A DNA stretch of 64,000 nt from Portulaca oleracea (lineage: Eukaryota > Streptophyta > Magnoliopsida > Caryophyllales > Portulacaceae). The notes beneath the pieces were generated by a model that was not told the origin of the DNA, did not search any database, and was given only the letters and a program-made list of their open reading frames with translations. Positions within the stretch are counted from its first letter, which is position 1; each line of letters opens with the position of its first letter. The stretch is taken from contig CM055892.1 of the NCBI GenBank assembly GCA_029582165.1, positions 1,149,347 to 1,213,346 of the forward strand, read 5' to 3'. The translations under genes and the position numbers were made by a program. Of this stretch, positions 37,665 through 48,434 are shown one piece after another.

Positions 37665-38118
37665 AAGCCGACTCGTCACCTCCAACAAGGATAACTCCTC
37701 ACGTAAAAATGGAGCCCGTTATCCTTGTCTTTGGCGGTACTCGGTCTTCCAAAAAATATCCGACTCATCACCTCCAACAAGGATAAACTCCTCACGCAAA
37801 AGCGGAGCTCGTTATCCTTGTCTTTGGCGGTACTCGATCTTCCAAAATCATCCGACTCGTCACCTCAACAAGGATAAACTCCTCACGCAAAAGCGGAGCC
37901 CGTTATCCTCGTCTTTGGCGGCACTCGGTCTTCCAAAAAATATCCGACTCATCACCTCCAACAAGGATAAACTCCTCACGCAAAAGCGGAGCCCGTTATC
38001 CTTGTCTTTGGCGGTACTTGGTCTTCCAAAAAATATCCGACTCATCACCTCCAACAAGGATAAACTCCTCACGCAAAAGCGGAGCCCATTATCCTTGTCT
38101 TTGGCGGTACTCGGTCTT
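37665..38118 (+). repeat. Five copies of a 92-bp tandem repeat
   Basis: Each copy runs from CCGACTC(A/G)TCACCTCC through CAAAAGCGGAGCCCG to TGGCGGTACTCGG. Copies start near 37668, 37760, 37852, 37945 and 38037. The open frame across this region (37552-38451) is kept open by the repeats (recurring LITSNKDKLLTQKRS) and resembles no known protein, so I do not call it a gene. Confidence 0.88.
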
Positions 38119-39060
38119 GATACCTACAAAAATGAAGACAAACAACAACAAAAAAACAAGGACATAAAATCCTTGAGAAAATTCAAGTCATCATGCAAAC
38201 ACCGTTACCAACAAAGAAAAAAGGAAAAAAGGGTGGATCAAATAAATTATATGAATAGCAAGATCCGACATACTCACACGAGTCTTCCAACCAAGGTTTT
38301 GTTGGTAATTAAACATGTCGCTGATTTGGTCGAAGATGGCACTGAGATGATTCAAGAGGAGGGTTGTCGATCTTTAAAAGTACCTTTTCATCATATGATT
38401 AGGAACTACAATAGTAACAGACTGCCAGCCAAACCTATGTCAAGACGATAAGCATGATGGTTGTTTACTGTATACCTAATTCATGGCATGACTTTAAATA
38501 GGAGTCAATTGCAATGCCACACCCTTGGTGAATAATACCTTGAGATCTTGTTAAGGTTTTGGAATACATTTATTCTGTAGCAAGATTTTAGGAAAATAAT
38601 CAAGCCATTATTGTTGCAAATAGGAAAGTTGACAATAATGCTAAGATTATGATAAGTTTGCTAATTAAGCACAATTGTCATATAATCTTAAGAGATCAAT
38701 AAAAAGCCAACGGTTGATGCGAGAAGCAAGAGACTATGCGTGTATATTGATTTGGGCCTTTACAATTTGACATTGCACAAGTAAAGTGTTATTATACCAA
38801 CGTGTCATACGTCAAAGGCAATCCACCGGGAATCTTGGCCTCATGGGACAACACATCTACAGTCTACCAAGACAAGTAAAAAATAGTGTTTCGATACGTC
38901 GGTCATGTCCAAACACTTGACCATGTACGCAACCCTTCAGCGGCAATGCATTGAGTTACAATGGCAACACGACGGATCAAGACAATCTTCTATCAAGACA
39001 AGTAACAAAAAAATGTGTCGAGACGTCAGCGGTGCTCAAACACATGCAGTGTGCGACCTA
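38119..39060 (+). other. Noncoding 3' region of G1
   Basis: No recognisable protein. AT-rich sequence lies between the 92-bp repeats and the PPT. Two GACGTCRGC-type and CAAACAC repeats around 38880-39050 look like decayed duplications. Confidence 0.5.
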
Positions 39061-39077
39061 GTCTCGAGGGGGCAATT
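39061..39077 (+). promoter_or_regulatory. G1 polypurine tract
   Basis: GTCTCGAGGGGGCAATT directly precedes TGTAGACAC, the LTR start. This is the usual position of the plus-strand primer. Confidence 0.8.
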
Positions 39078-39690
39078 TGTAGACACTAAAAAAATCAAAA
39101 TAGTGTCAAATTATAAAATAAATTAAGTAAATTATTTTGGGTCGGTCCAAATTAATTAATTTGATTCATTTAACTAAAATTGGATCAAGTTGACTACCAA
39201 GTCAAAGTCAAATGGACTGTCAAGTCAACCCAAACCTAAGGCCCGGACAACGGCCCACAAAGACTACCAAGTCAAAGTCAAATGGACTGCCAAGTCAACT
39301 CAGATCTAAGGCCCGGACAACGACCCACAAAGACTACCAAGTCATAAGCCCAAGAGAGAGATCAAGTCATTTCCCTATAAATAGGACTCTACCTCATCTC
39401 ATTAAAGGGATAGAGAAAAATCAACTCTCAAGAAAACTCTCTCTAGAATTAAACAACAAACACTTCACTATGTGTCGTTTGTTCTAGAGATTCAAAACCA
39501 ACTTGATTGAGATTCAAGCCCATCGACCCTCCTTCAAGAAGATGACAGAGATGAATCAAAGGATTTTTATTTGTTCATCTTGTAACGAATATTATAGAGA
39601 TTGTACCCAAATTATTTGAAATCAATACAAATTATATTTGTCCGTTTTTCTTGTCTTAATTAATTTTAGACTCGAAAATTTGTGGTTACA
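39078..39690 (+). repeat. G1 3' LTR
   Basis: The LTR starts TGTAGACAC and ends GTGGTTACA, near-inverted termini with TG...CA ends, 613 bp. It contains a 70-bp unit repeated about twice between 39192 and 39345 (start GACTACCAAGTCAAAG), a CCCTATAAATAGG promoter motif at 39374-39386 and a CT-rich leader after it. The following bases are H1 sequence. Confidence 0.8.
39374..39386 (+). promoter_or_regulatory. TATA box in the G1 LTR
   Basis: CCCTATAAATAGG is a textbook plant TATA context and lies in the middle of the LTR, as expected at the U3/R border. Confidence 0.65.
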
Positions 39691-39918
39691 AATATGTAAT
39701 ATGAAATTGAAAATATTACTCACACCTACATAAAATCAAAAACATATCAATTAAAAATTGATGACGTACAATCACACAACTTAGATAATGACGACGTACA
39801 ACATATTAATCAAAAATTAACAATTTAAAAACGACTTAAAAAAACCGAAGACTCACGTGTAGATAAAATTAAAAATAAAAAGTAAATGACTTAAAAATAT
39901 AAAGGACCTAAAAACGAC
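39691..39918 (-). other. AT-rich 3' untranslated part of H1
   Basis: Noncoding AT-rich sequence downstream of the transposase stop. A GACGTACAA motif occurs twice (39760-39800). Confidence 0.5.
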
Positions 39919-40304
39919 TTAAGAAAATAAAGGACGGACAACATCACTCCTTTGGCTCGCTGCATTTCTATTCCATATTTCTTCAACTAAATATGCTTGT
40001 AAACGCTTATGTAGTAGCCCTTCATCTTGCACAATTGTTATTTGTTTCAAGTAATTGTCATAGCAAGGATGACGTTCACGACGGATATTAGGCACCAGGG
40101 CAGAATCATCAACGTTATCATATTCAAATGCAAGGCCATACGTGTCCCGTTCATCTTCCACGATCATATTGTGCAGGACAATGCAAGCCTTCATTATGAG
40201 GCCCATATCTTTCTTCGTCATCTATAGAGCTGGCCCACGAATTATGGCAAAACTAGTTTGTGATACACCAAATGCTCGCTCTATATCTTTTCTAACACCC
40301 TCTT
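39919..40304 (-). pseudogene. H1 transposase, C-terminal part (DDE_Tnp_4)
   Basis: Reading the minus strand, GVRKDIERAFGV and SFAIIRGPAL come first, then a stop, then MTKKDMGLIMKACIVLHNMI and VEDERDTYGLAF, ending near WNRNAASQRSDVV. RKDxERAFGV contains the third catalytic acidic residue (Glu) of the PIF/Harbinger nuclease, and LHNMIVEDER is a strong family signature. A TAG at the GPAL position replaces a residue that is usually part of a continuous frame. Upstream, the frame is cut by the S1 LTR at 40305 and resumes at 49220. The joint falls between the QE and GV codons and keeps the reading frame once one CTCTT copy is removed. Non-functional as it stands. Confidence 0.88.
40300..40304. repeat. 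S1 target-site duplication CTCTT, left
   Basis: Matches 49215-49219 on the other side of the S1 LTR. Confidence 0.85.
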
Positions 40305-40402
40305 TGATGTATAATGGGATCAAAGATTAGATCTTGATCAATTACACATCAATGAGAGACGTGCAACCAATCTGAATATGGGATGCTTCACATGAACTAG
40401 AG

Positions 40403-40407
40403 TATGG
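40403..40407. repeat. Athila target-site duplication TATGG, left
   Basis: Matches 47895-47899 exactly. Both copies lie within S1. Confidence 0.9.
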
Positions 40408-41816
40408 TGATAAGTCATTTCTATATAGACTTTTTAGGGCTCAAAACATGTCAGTTTCATGCTTTTTGTATCCGAAATCCCGTATTTTTATATCAATTTC
40501 TGTGATTTATGCACTTGTTCGCGAGTTTGGTGTGTTTTGCAGGAATCAGTGGAATCATATCAAAAAGCATGAAAAATTGGAGGAGAAATAGCAAAAATCA
40601 AAGGAAATAAAAAAAGGGGAAGTTGAAGAAGAAGAAAAGAAAAAAGGAAGGGCGACCCAATCTGCCACGACCCAAACCAAGTTAGGGCGAAGGAACAAAG
40701 TGCGCCTAGTGTCACGGAAGCTTGTCCAAGCGAGAAAGAGCAAAACGCAGCTGGCGTTTTTGAGGCGCAGCCTGCGCCAAGACATGGAGAAGTTTCACTT
40801 TTGGGCAAAACGCAGCCAGCGTTTCCAAAACGCAGGCAGCGTTTTGTGCCCTAATCCAGCCCTATAAAAGGGGATTGATATCCGCCGTTTAAAGATAATT
40901 TTTTCTATCAGTTTTCATGCATAGTTTAGAGAGCTTTTAGGGTAGATTTTAGATACTTTCTTTACAGTTAATTCACAAACATTGATATTAGATTAGGTTG
41001 TTGCTTGTGATCGAAGGATACGAAGGAGATCAATTCGGGTGACACGAAGAGATCAATTCCGCCAATTCGAACATGATTTATTTCTATTTTACTTTCATGC
41101 TTTCTTGTTCTTGTTTAGATTTCGCGATGTTTACTTTCAGTATTATGAGTAGCTAATTTCCTTTGTTCGGGGGATAAACTCGATGTCTATTGATTGAATT
41201 TGAATATAGTCTCAGTGTTAGGTTATCCTTTTATTCGTTTAATCTGCGTGTATTGTATGTCATAGTAATTTGGCAATAGAACGACAGTTTGAGCCTTTAC
41301 TTGGTAATAAATTCCTGACAACATGACGACAGTTTGAGTCTTGAATTGGAAGGCGTAGATTGAATAGGTTTAGAAAATAGTTAGACATAATGATTCTTGC
41401 CTAGGGTCAATTTATAATTAGTTCTTATCTTTGATTGGATTAAATAGTTAGAAATAATGTTTAGTTTAATCACTGTAACTCACCTAGGATCGAAAGATTG
41501 AAGTGATAAGGCCTAGAAAGATTATAGACCCCGAATTACCTTGTTACCTACACCGGGATCGTTGATAATTTGATTGATAGACTAGAGTGGACTCCCCTGA
41601 ACGCTTTTAATTAATTAGTTAAACCCTAAAAATTCCTGCTTTCTTAGTTTAGTTTTAGAGAACCTTATCACAACCCTTGGATCGACCTAGCATTCTTTGT
41701 AGCGAACTAGTTCAGTGCGTGATTGAACGCAAATCCCTGAGAGAGAATGATATTTTATTACAACACAGACCCGTACACTTGCGGTACACAGACACCATAT
41801 ACTTTTAGGTCTGTCA
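40408..41816 (+). repeat. Athila 5' LTR
   Basis: The LTR is 1409 bp, from TGATAAGTC to GGTCTGTCA. U3 contains an AACGCAGCCAGCGTTT-type palindromic motif near 40808-40845 and a TATA box at 40863. From about 40880 on it aligns closely with the 3' LTR. Confidence 0.92.
40863..40870 (+). promoter_or_regulatory. TATA box of the Athila 5' LTR
   Basis: CCCTATAAAAGGGG, a canonical core-promoter context. The 3' LTR lacks this part. Confidence 0.75.
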
Positions 41817-41822
41817 AGTTTT

Positions 41823-41840
41823 TGGCGCCGTTGCCGGGGA
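41823..41840 (+). promoter_or_regulatory. Athila primer-binding site (tRNA-Asp type)
   Basis: TGGCGCCGTTGCCGGGGA lies six bases after the LTR end and is the PBS typical of Athila elements, complementary to the tRNA-Asp 3' end. Confidence 0.9.
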
Positions 41841-41961
41841 TTTGTTCCCCAATCGCCATTGGACGAACACGCTCTAGGTGACTAGTTTATTTACTTTTTG
41901 TTATTTTTCTTTAATTTTCTTTATTACGCTTGGTGTTCTTGTTTTTGTCTTTTTCAGGTTT

Positions 41962-43852
41962 ATGCAAAAAGATTTCTCTTTCGAGTACGATCCCGAGATC
42001 GAACGCACACTTCGAGAGAGAAGGAAAAGAGCAAGACTGGAGAAAGAATTTCAAGAAAAACAAGAAACGGACAAAGAAGAGCAAGAATCGAATCGGAAAA
42101 GGAAGAAGAGATGGGAGAACAACGACCAATGACATTGGAGCAATATCTGACTCCCAATGTCACCAACCCACAATCAGCAATCAACGTTCCTACCATCCAA
42201 GCGAACGACTTTGAACTACGTCAATCCTTGATCAACTTGGTGTCAAAGTCACCATTCCATGGATTGGCTAATGAAGATCCAAACCGACATCTGCGACTCT
42301 TCCGTCAAGCTTGTGACACTTACAAGGCCAACAACGTGTCGGAGGACGCTATCAAACTGCGTCTCTTCCCGTTCTCATTGGAAGGCAAGGCGTGGGAGTG
42401 GCTTGATTCGCTTCCACCAAATTCAATCACAACATTCGATGAACTCTCCAGCACCTTTTTGGCGAAGTATTTTCCTCTAAGCAAGCTCACCAGCCTAAGG
42501 AATCAGATTTCTACATTCACGCAAGAGCCGGATGAGTCACTGTACGATGCTTGGGAAAGATTTAAGGACATTCTTCGACAATGTCCTCAACACAGATTCG
42601 AACCATGGGTTCCTGTCCAATCCTTCTTCAATGGAGCGAATGAGTCGACGAGAGGAAGCATCCTCTCTGCAGCCGGAGGCGATCTTATGGACAAGACTGT
42701 GCCTCAAATCACTAGTCTGATCGAACATCTAGTGAACAACTCGTATCAATGGTCTAAACCCCACCAAAAGGCGGGAGGTAAGTTTAATGTTGATGCAATT
42801 TCTTTATTGTCATCTAAACTTGATTCTTTAACGCAAAAAATGGACCGATTGAGTTTACCACCTAACCCTCCGACCTGCAATGTCTGTCAGTCGATTGTAC
42901 ATGAAACTTTTACTTGTCCTACAGGTGGAGTTAGTAATGAACAAGTCCAACAGGCCAACTATGTTGGAAACCCTAGACAGAATTATGATATGAATTCTAA
43001 TACCTACCATCCTGGACTTAGGAACCACCCGAACTTTTCCTATATGAATGACAACCCCACTGGTCCTCTTTAAGGACAAGGACAATAAAAGTATTTCCCC
43101 CACCTCAAAGACCACCTCAAAAAGGCCCTCCTCGAAAGTCTAACTTAGAAACCATGATGGAAAGCCTTATCGCCGGACAACAGAAACAGGAAGGTGTCAT
43201 AAAAGACCTAATGCAAAAGGTAGAGGCTTTAGCAACCCATAATAAGATTTTAGAAAACTAGATCGCTAATTCAGCGACTCCCTCTGCTAGTTTACCACCT
43301 CAACCTGTTCCTAATCCGAGTGCTCAGTGTAATTCTATAACTTGCGAGGAAGTGAACCTTGAGGGTGAACCCTTAGGGGATCATATTTTACATGGGATAG
43401 TCAAGACCGACCCTAAACTGGACCTACTAGAGGGAAACATAACCCCCTCGATTATGCCTGAGAAGGAAGACCTAAGCAATTTTAGGATCCCTGTTCAGTT
43501 GGATGGTAAACCCATCAAGTATGCATTGTGTGATACAGGATTCAGAGTGAATGTCTTGCCTAAGTCTTACCTAAGGAAGTATGAACATAGGGAATTAAGG
43601 GTGACCGATAAGATTCTTCGTCTGGCAAACAAGACCCTTAGGAAACCTCTAGGGATCTTATATGACGCTCCCCTCCAAATAGGAGAGCATGTTGTTCCTG
43701 TTGATTTCATGATTTTAGATACAGGAGAAGATCCAGGACCAGAGATTATTCTAGGGAGGTCTTTCCTTTCAGCTGTCAATTGCAAGATGGATATGAGGAA
43801 AGGAACAATGATCATCGAGCTAGGAAAGTCGATGACGGAGTACGAAATATGA
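41962..43852 (+). pseudogene. Athila gag-protease pseudogene
   Basis: The main gag frame starts at ATG 42111 (MGEQRPMTLEQYL) and runs to 43073. It holds the gag core: GLANEDPNRHLRLF, AIKLRLFPFSLEGKAWEWL, FLAKYFPLSKL, SLYDAWERFKDILRQCP and FFNGANESTRGSILSAAGG. An overlapping frame (41962-42132, MQKDFSFEYDPEIERTL) looks like the original N-terminus displaced by a frameshift. After 43073 a second frameshift moves the reading to a frame with a TAG at 43259-43261. That frame then continues into the protease: ALCDTGFRVNVLPKSY, with DTG as the catalytic triad, and PGPEIILGRSFLSAVNCKMD as the flap-to-helix region. Sequence ends at 43852, after TMIIELGKSMTEYEI, where reverse transcriptase would normally follow. 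Not translatable as one protein now. Confidence 0.9.
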
Positions 43853-45127
43853 AAAGGCAAGTTAATTCAAAAACAAGTTTTGAAAATAATTCATGATGAT
43901 GGAGATCCGGTTTCAAAACGGATCAAGGACCCCGATGAGTAGGGGTCCATAACGTCGAGCTAACGAAGTTAAACAAAGCAACCCTGGGGAGGTACACCAT
44001 TATCTAATATCTATCCCTCCCTACCTTTTTAGTTCAATTATTTTCTTTCAGTTTTTACTCCTTAGTAATTTTTATTTTGAAGTTTACTAATATTTTTCTT
44101 TTATTGTGTAGAGAAAAAAAAAGAAGAAATTCAAGAAATTCATGGCTCTTATTAACATTTTTATTTCTAACCTAATGAATTTTATATTGGTAGATGTATG
44201 TAGGGATTTTTGGTATGTCAAATTGTAGGGAAAATAAGGAGCAAACAAAGAAAAGGGAGAAAACAAACAAAAAGTTGCAAAAATTGAATTACCTTCATCA
44301 GGTGAGAAAACGCAGCCAGTGTTTTCAAGGCGCTGGCTGCGCCTCGTTCAGAAAGTCCAGGTAAGTATTTTTTACAAAACACAGGTCGCTTTTTGTTATT
44401 TGCCCAGAAATTTTTGCCCGCCTCTTTTAATTTAGTCAAGGGCCTTTTTTTTTCTTTCTTTCAAAACAAAATCTTCTCCTTGCTTTTGCCCTAACCCAAC
44501 AACCCCTCTCCCCTCCAAAAGCGCCACCAGCGCCACCACGCACCACCGTCGCCATCGCCGCCACCACCACCATCTTCCCTCTCCTTTCTCTTCTCACTTG
44601 CACTCTCACACTTTGAGCTTTCAAGCTCCATTCCTCTTCCCTCTTCAAACTCAAGGTATGAAATTCTCAACTCTTTCTCTTGTTCTTTGATTATACTTTG
44701 ATTGTGGTATGATTTTGATTGAATATTTGAGTTTATTGAGTAATTTGTTCACTTTATACCATTTATCATGCCCTAGATTCGAATTTCTTGATTTGGGTTT
44801 GATTCTTGGATTGTATTCTCGATTAGGGCATGAATTTAGTTGTTAATTTTTGACTTCTTGTTCCAAAATTGAGAGAATTGTGATGTTTGGTGTATTGAGA
44901 GAGCAATGTGATGTTGAAATTGAGAAAATTAGGTCTAGATTTTGATGGTGATTGAGTTGTGGTGTTACACTCTGTTTTTGGTGTAGCTTTAGGTTAGAAA
45001 TATCTTGATTTCAATCCCTAGTATCAAATAAGCATGGGGGGGGGGATTGTTAATACTAAGTTTATGCATTATGATCATGCTTATTTGATACCTAGGATTT
45101 ATCTTGGTAATTGTACTGATTTTGTGA
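43853..45127 (+). other. Athila noncoding middle region (pol deleted)
   Basis: Immediately after the protease comes AACGAAGTTAAACAAAGCAACCCTGGGGAGG, the type of sequence that in Athila elements usually follows the end of pol. The deletion junction therefore lies near 43850-43950. From 44300 a segment with AACGCAGCCAG, GGCGCTGGCTGCGCC and a CT-rich leader resembles the 5' LTR U3 and a gene leader. Near 44654 CTCAAG-GTATGA could be a splice donor, paired with TTTTTAG ending at 45137. Confidence 0.6.
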
Positions 45128-46447
45128 GTATTTTTAGATGGTAAGGATGAAAATTCCAAGCTTCTCCGGACCTCGGGCGATGACGGTGGAGCCGGTGGGA
45201 GGCAGAAACGCAAAGCTACGGTAGCCGAGAAGGGTAAACAGAAAGCTACGCCTTTGAGGGACTCGAGGAGCTCAAACCCCTTCAACTTCGAAGGGGAGGT
45301 CAAGAAAAGGTACGATTCCCTCTCCCAGAGAGCCCTCGTCCCCACCAAATATATGCATGAACCTTTCTTGTGTAGTTGTGGTATGTTGGATGATGTAAAT
45401 TGGATGTTAGGACGTTGCCACATGACCAACATAGCTAGGTTAGGCGAGTTGACCTATAAGGGGATCACCCTTGAATTTTTGTCTAACTTAGTTGTGAATC
45501 TCCAAGGGAGGGATAGGTGCATTCTTTTTCAGCTTTTGGGGGTAGAGAGGACCATGACCGTGTCCGAATTTGCCCGTGCCTTTGGTTTTCCCGAGCGTAC
45601 ATGTAGGGATTCGTCCCTCATACCCTTAGAGTGAGATGGAAAGGGTTTCTTTTATAGAATTTCTGGTTTTGACAATTGGGACCCTAGCAACACACCCGCG
45701 ACCTTAATTAGAAACCCCGTATTGAGGTATGTCCACCGCATACTCTCTTGCGGTATCTTCAGGAGACCCGGTAGCTCAAACAAAGTTACCCGGACTGATT
45801 GTTATATGTTGCGTTGCATGCTTGATGCCGACACTCGTGCCGACCCCGCAGTTGTGCTAGCTCACCATCTTTCTAGTGTTGTCACCTCAACCAACAAATG
45901 CATTGCCATAGGAGGTTACATCACACACTTAGCACGCCAATATGGCTTTAGACCTCCTAGGAACCCTACTGACCTTGTCCCGGGTAGCATATTTTTGGAT
46001 GGGGACCAGTGTAACTCTTTTGGTTTGTGCAAGTTTGGCAAAGATTCGCGTTGTCTTTGGGTTTATCCCAACAATGTTAGGTTTCCCATCCCTCATCCTC
46101 ACATCTCACCCCAAGTTGAAGAGAACTTACTTTGGATGTCTCCTTTTCCCGAGTTAGACCCCGAGCCTGAGCCTGAAATCCACCCTAACCCTCAACCCGA
46201 AGAACCCCAACTAGACTATGAGGCGCGCTTTCGCGACCTCCAGACCTCCATTGACCGGACCAAACTCTGTATGAACGAGTTGCGGGAGAGTTTTGCCGAG
46301 TACAGGGGTCAGACTGACCTTCGTTTTGACCATCTTGACGAGTCCATAGCTAACCTTACCGACCTTATACAGGCCATGTTTGATCGAGCCTCACCACCAC
46401 CAGGATCGAGCCATACCAACCCTTCCCCACCGACCGAGGATCCTTGA
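45128..46447 (+). pseudogene. ATHILA-family third ORF, one internal stop
   Basis: The frame is open from 45128 to 46447 apart from a single TGA at 45632-45634. Motifs along it include KRYDSLSQRALVPTKYMHEP, ITLEFLSNLVVNLQGRD, FQLLGVERTMTVSEFARAFG, VLRYVHRILSCGIFRR and CIAIGGYITHLARQYG. This matches the ATHILA ORF-1-type protein found in the Athila lineage in the position other retroelements use for an envelope gene; its role is unknown. A proline- and glutamate-rich stretch (PELDPEPEPEIHPNPQPEE) precedes a C-terminal heptad-rich segment (about 46210-46390) that could form a coiled coil. The TGA falls in IPLE-stop-DGKGFF and is easily explained as TGG to TGA. A splice acceptor TTTTTAG at 45131-45137 suggests the ORF is expressed from a spliced transcript. 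No transmembrane segment is evident. Confidence 0.8.
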
Positions 46448-46931
46448 TCCTTTACTTGACCTTACCCTTCACCGTTGTCTTCTGCATTGAGGACAATGCA
46501 ACGTTTAAGCATGGGGGGTTGAATATTCTGTGAATATTATTTCTTGTTTCTCTGTTTTTCGTTTATTTTTCTTTTATTTTCATCTTTCTTTTTCTTCTTT
46601 CATGATTAATTTTCAGTTTTTAGTGTGATTTTTCTTGTTTTTGTGTGTTTCTTTTATTTGCTTGTTCTTAGTTTAGAATGCTTTCTAGTTTTTAGCTTGT
46701 TTGTTTTCTTTTATTTGAGTTTCTAGTGTGTTTTTTTTTCTAGTTTTCTTAAGATTTTCTTTCTAAGATTTTCTTTTAAATTGCATCTACCTAGATTGCA
46801 TTAGTTAGTAGCATGTAGATTTTTCTTTTTCTTTTCTTAGTTTGTTTCTTTTTCTTTCTTTTGCATCCACCTACTCAAAAATCCAAAAAATCAGAAAATT
46901 AGAAAAAGATAAAAAAAATTAGAAAAGACTA
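46448..46931 (+). other. Athila 3' untranslated region with purine-rich tract
   Basis: Contains GAGGACAATGCAACGTTTAAGCATGGGGGG-type sequence, a long T/C-rich stretch and then an A/G-rich stretch (46875-46930) next to the residual LTR. The A/G stretch may stand in for the PPT. Confidence 0.5.
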
Positions 46932-47894
46932 GAGAGCTTTTAGGGTAGATTTTACATCCGCCGTTTAAAGATAATTTTTTCTATCAGTTTTCATGCATAG
47001 TTTAGAGAGCTTTTAGGGTAGATTTTAGATACTTTCTTTACAGTTAATTCACAAACATTGATATTAGATTAGGTTGTTGCTTGTGATCGAAGGATATGAA
47101 GGAGATCGATTCGGGTGACACGAAGAGATCGATTCCACCAATTCGAACACGGTTTATTTCTATTTTACTTTCATGCTTTCTTGTTCTTGTTTAGATTTCG
47201 CGATGTTTACTTTCAGTATTATGAGTAGCTAATTTCCTTTGTTCGGGGTATAAACTCGATGTCTATTGATTGAATTTGAATACCGTCTCGGTGTTAGGTT
47301 ATCCTTTTATTCGTTTAATCTGCGTGTATTGTATGACATAGTAATTTGGCAACAGAACGACAGTTTGAGCCTTTACTTGGTAATAAATTCCTGACAACAT
47401 GACGACAGTTTGAGTCTTGAATTGGAAGGCGTAGATTGAATAGGTTTAGAAAATAGTTAGACATAATGATTCTTGCCTAGGGTCAATTTATAATCAGTTC
47501 TTATCTTTGATTGGATTAAATAGTTAGAAATAATGTTTAGTTTAATCATTGTAATCCACATAGGATCGAAAGATCGAAGTGATAAGGCCTAGAAAGATTA
47601 TAGACCCCGAATTACCTTGTTACCTGCACCGAGATTATTGATAATTTGATTGATAGACTAGAGTGGACTCCCTTGAACGCTTTTAATTAATTGGTTAAAC
47701 CCTAAAAATTCCTGCTTTCTTAGTTTAGTTTTAGAGAACCTTACCACAACCCTTGGATCGACCTAGCATTCTTTACAGCGAACTAGTTCAGTGCCTGGTT
47801 GAACGCAAATCCCTGAGAGAGAGAATGATATTTTATTACTACACAGACCCGTACACTTGCGGTACACATGCACCATATACTTTTAGGTCTGTCA
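46932..47894 (+). repeat. Athila 3' LTR, U3 missing
   Basis: Alignment with the 5' LTR begins at about 46956 (CATCCGCCGTTTAAAG) and runs to GGTCTGTCA at 47894. The first roughly 470 bases of the LTR, including TGATAAG and the TATA box, are absent. A 25-base segment (TAGAGAGCTTTTAGGGTAG...) is present twice, once at 46932 and again inside the LTR about 75 bases later, marking the deletion joint. Confidence 0.88.
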
Positions 47895-47899
47895 TATGG
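47895..47899. repeat. Athila target-site duplication TATGG, right
   Basis: Exact match to 40403-40407. Confidence 0.9.
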
Positions 47900-48424
47900 G
47901 AAAGGGAATATCTCGTGAAAGACAGGATCTTGGAAGGCTGTTTGTGACGTGAGGTCTTTTGTGAGAGAGTATGGGAGGGAGATTTGGAAGAGAGTAACGT
48001 GAGAGGGGGAGATTTTGGCGTGAGGCCTTTGTTAGAGAAAGAGAGAGTTGCTTGAAAGTAGGGAATTAGTTGAGGGAGAGAGAGAGGACGTTGGGGAGGA
48101 GAGAGAGTGAGAGTTGATTGCCTTAGGGTTTGATTTATCTAACTAAGAGGATAGAAAGATAAAAAGTAACTAGGATAGTTCAAGGGATCTATCTTGATAC
48201 AAAAACACCACAAGAAGAAACCCCAGGGCTACTTGACCTTCAACTTAGTTACAGAAACACCTTCTAGGTTTAGGGATCAAGCTCTTCCTCACCACTTGGT
48301 TGCCAAACCAAGATACAATAGAAGAGATCAACGAGGTTCTCAAGAAATACTCAAGGGGTAAGCTAAAAGCTTGATTGTATTCATATTCAAAATCAGGTGT
48401 GTTTCAAATGAGTACAAGCCTAGC

Positions 48425-48434
48425 TATTTATATA
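48425..48434 (-). promoter_or_regulatory. TATA box of S1
   Basis: TATATAAATA on the minus strand, followed by a leader-like region. It fits the U3/R border of a minus-oriented LTR. Confidence 0.6.

Larger units (their letters stand above)
36040..39690 (+). mobile_element. G1: truncated Ty3/gypsy retrotransposon
   Basis: The visible part contains the gag pseudogene, a tandem-repeat-rich noncoding region, a PPT and a complete 3' LTR. No protease, reverse transcriptase, RNase H or integrase is found between gag and the LTR, so either pol was deleted or this is a non-autonomous derivative. The 5' LTR must lie upstream of the window, beyond T1, which inserted into the N-terminal part of gag. The 3' LTR abuts H1 sequence at 39691, so G1 itself sits inside H1. 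Confidence 0.75.
40408..47894 (+). mobile_element. Athila-type gypsy retrotransposon lacking pol
   Basis: Complete insertion of 7487 bp with TATGG on both sides. Order: 5' LTR, tRNA-Asp-type PBS, gag plus protease pseudogene, a noncoding region in place of reverse transcriptase, RNase H and integrase, an ATHILA-family third ORF, and a shortened 3' LTR. Gag, PBS and the third ORF all point to the Athila lineage. The missing pol core makes it non-autonomous. Whether it was mobilised in this form or lost pol after insertion cannot be settled from one copy. Confidence 0.92.

Noticed and set aside
37552..38451. A 299-codon open frame in G1
   Set aside because: Most of it is the translated 92-bp repeat and lysine-rich low complexity. 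No homology recognised; the opening is explained by a repeat length that keeps the frame open locally.
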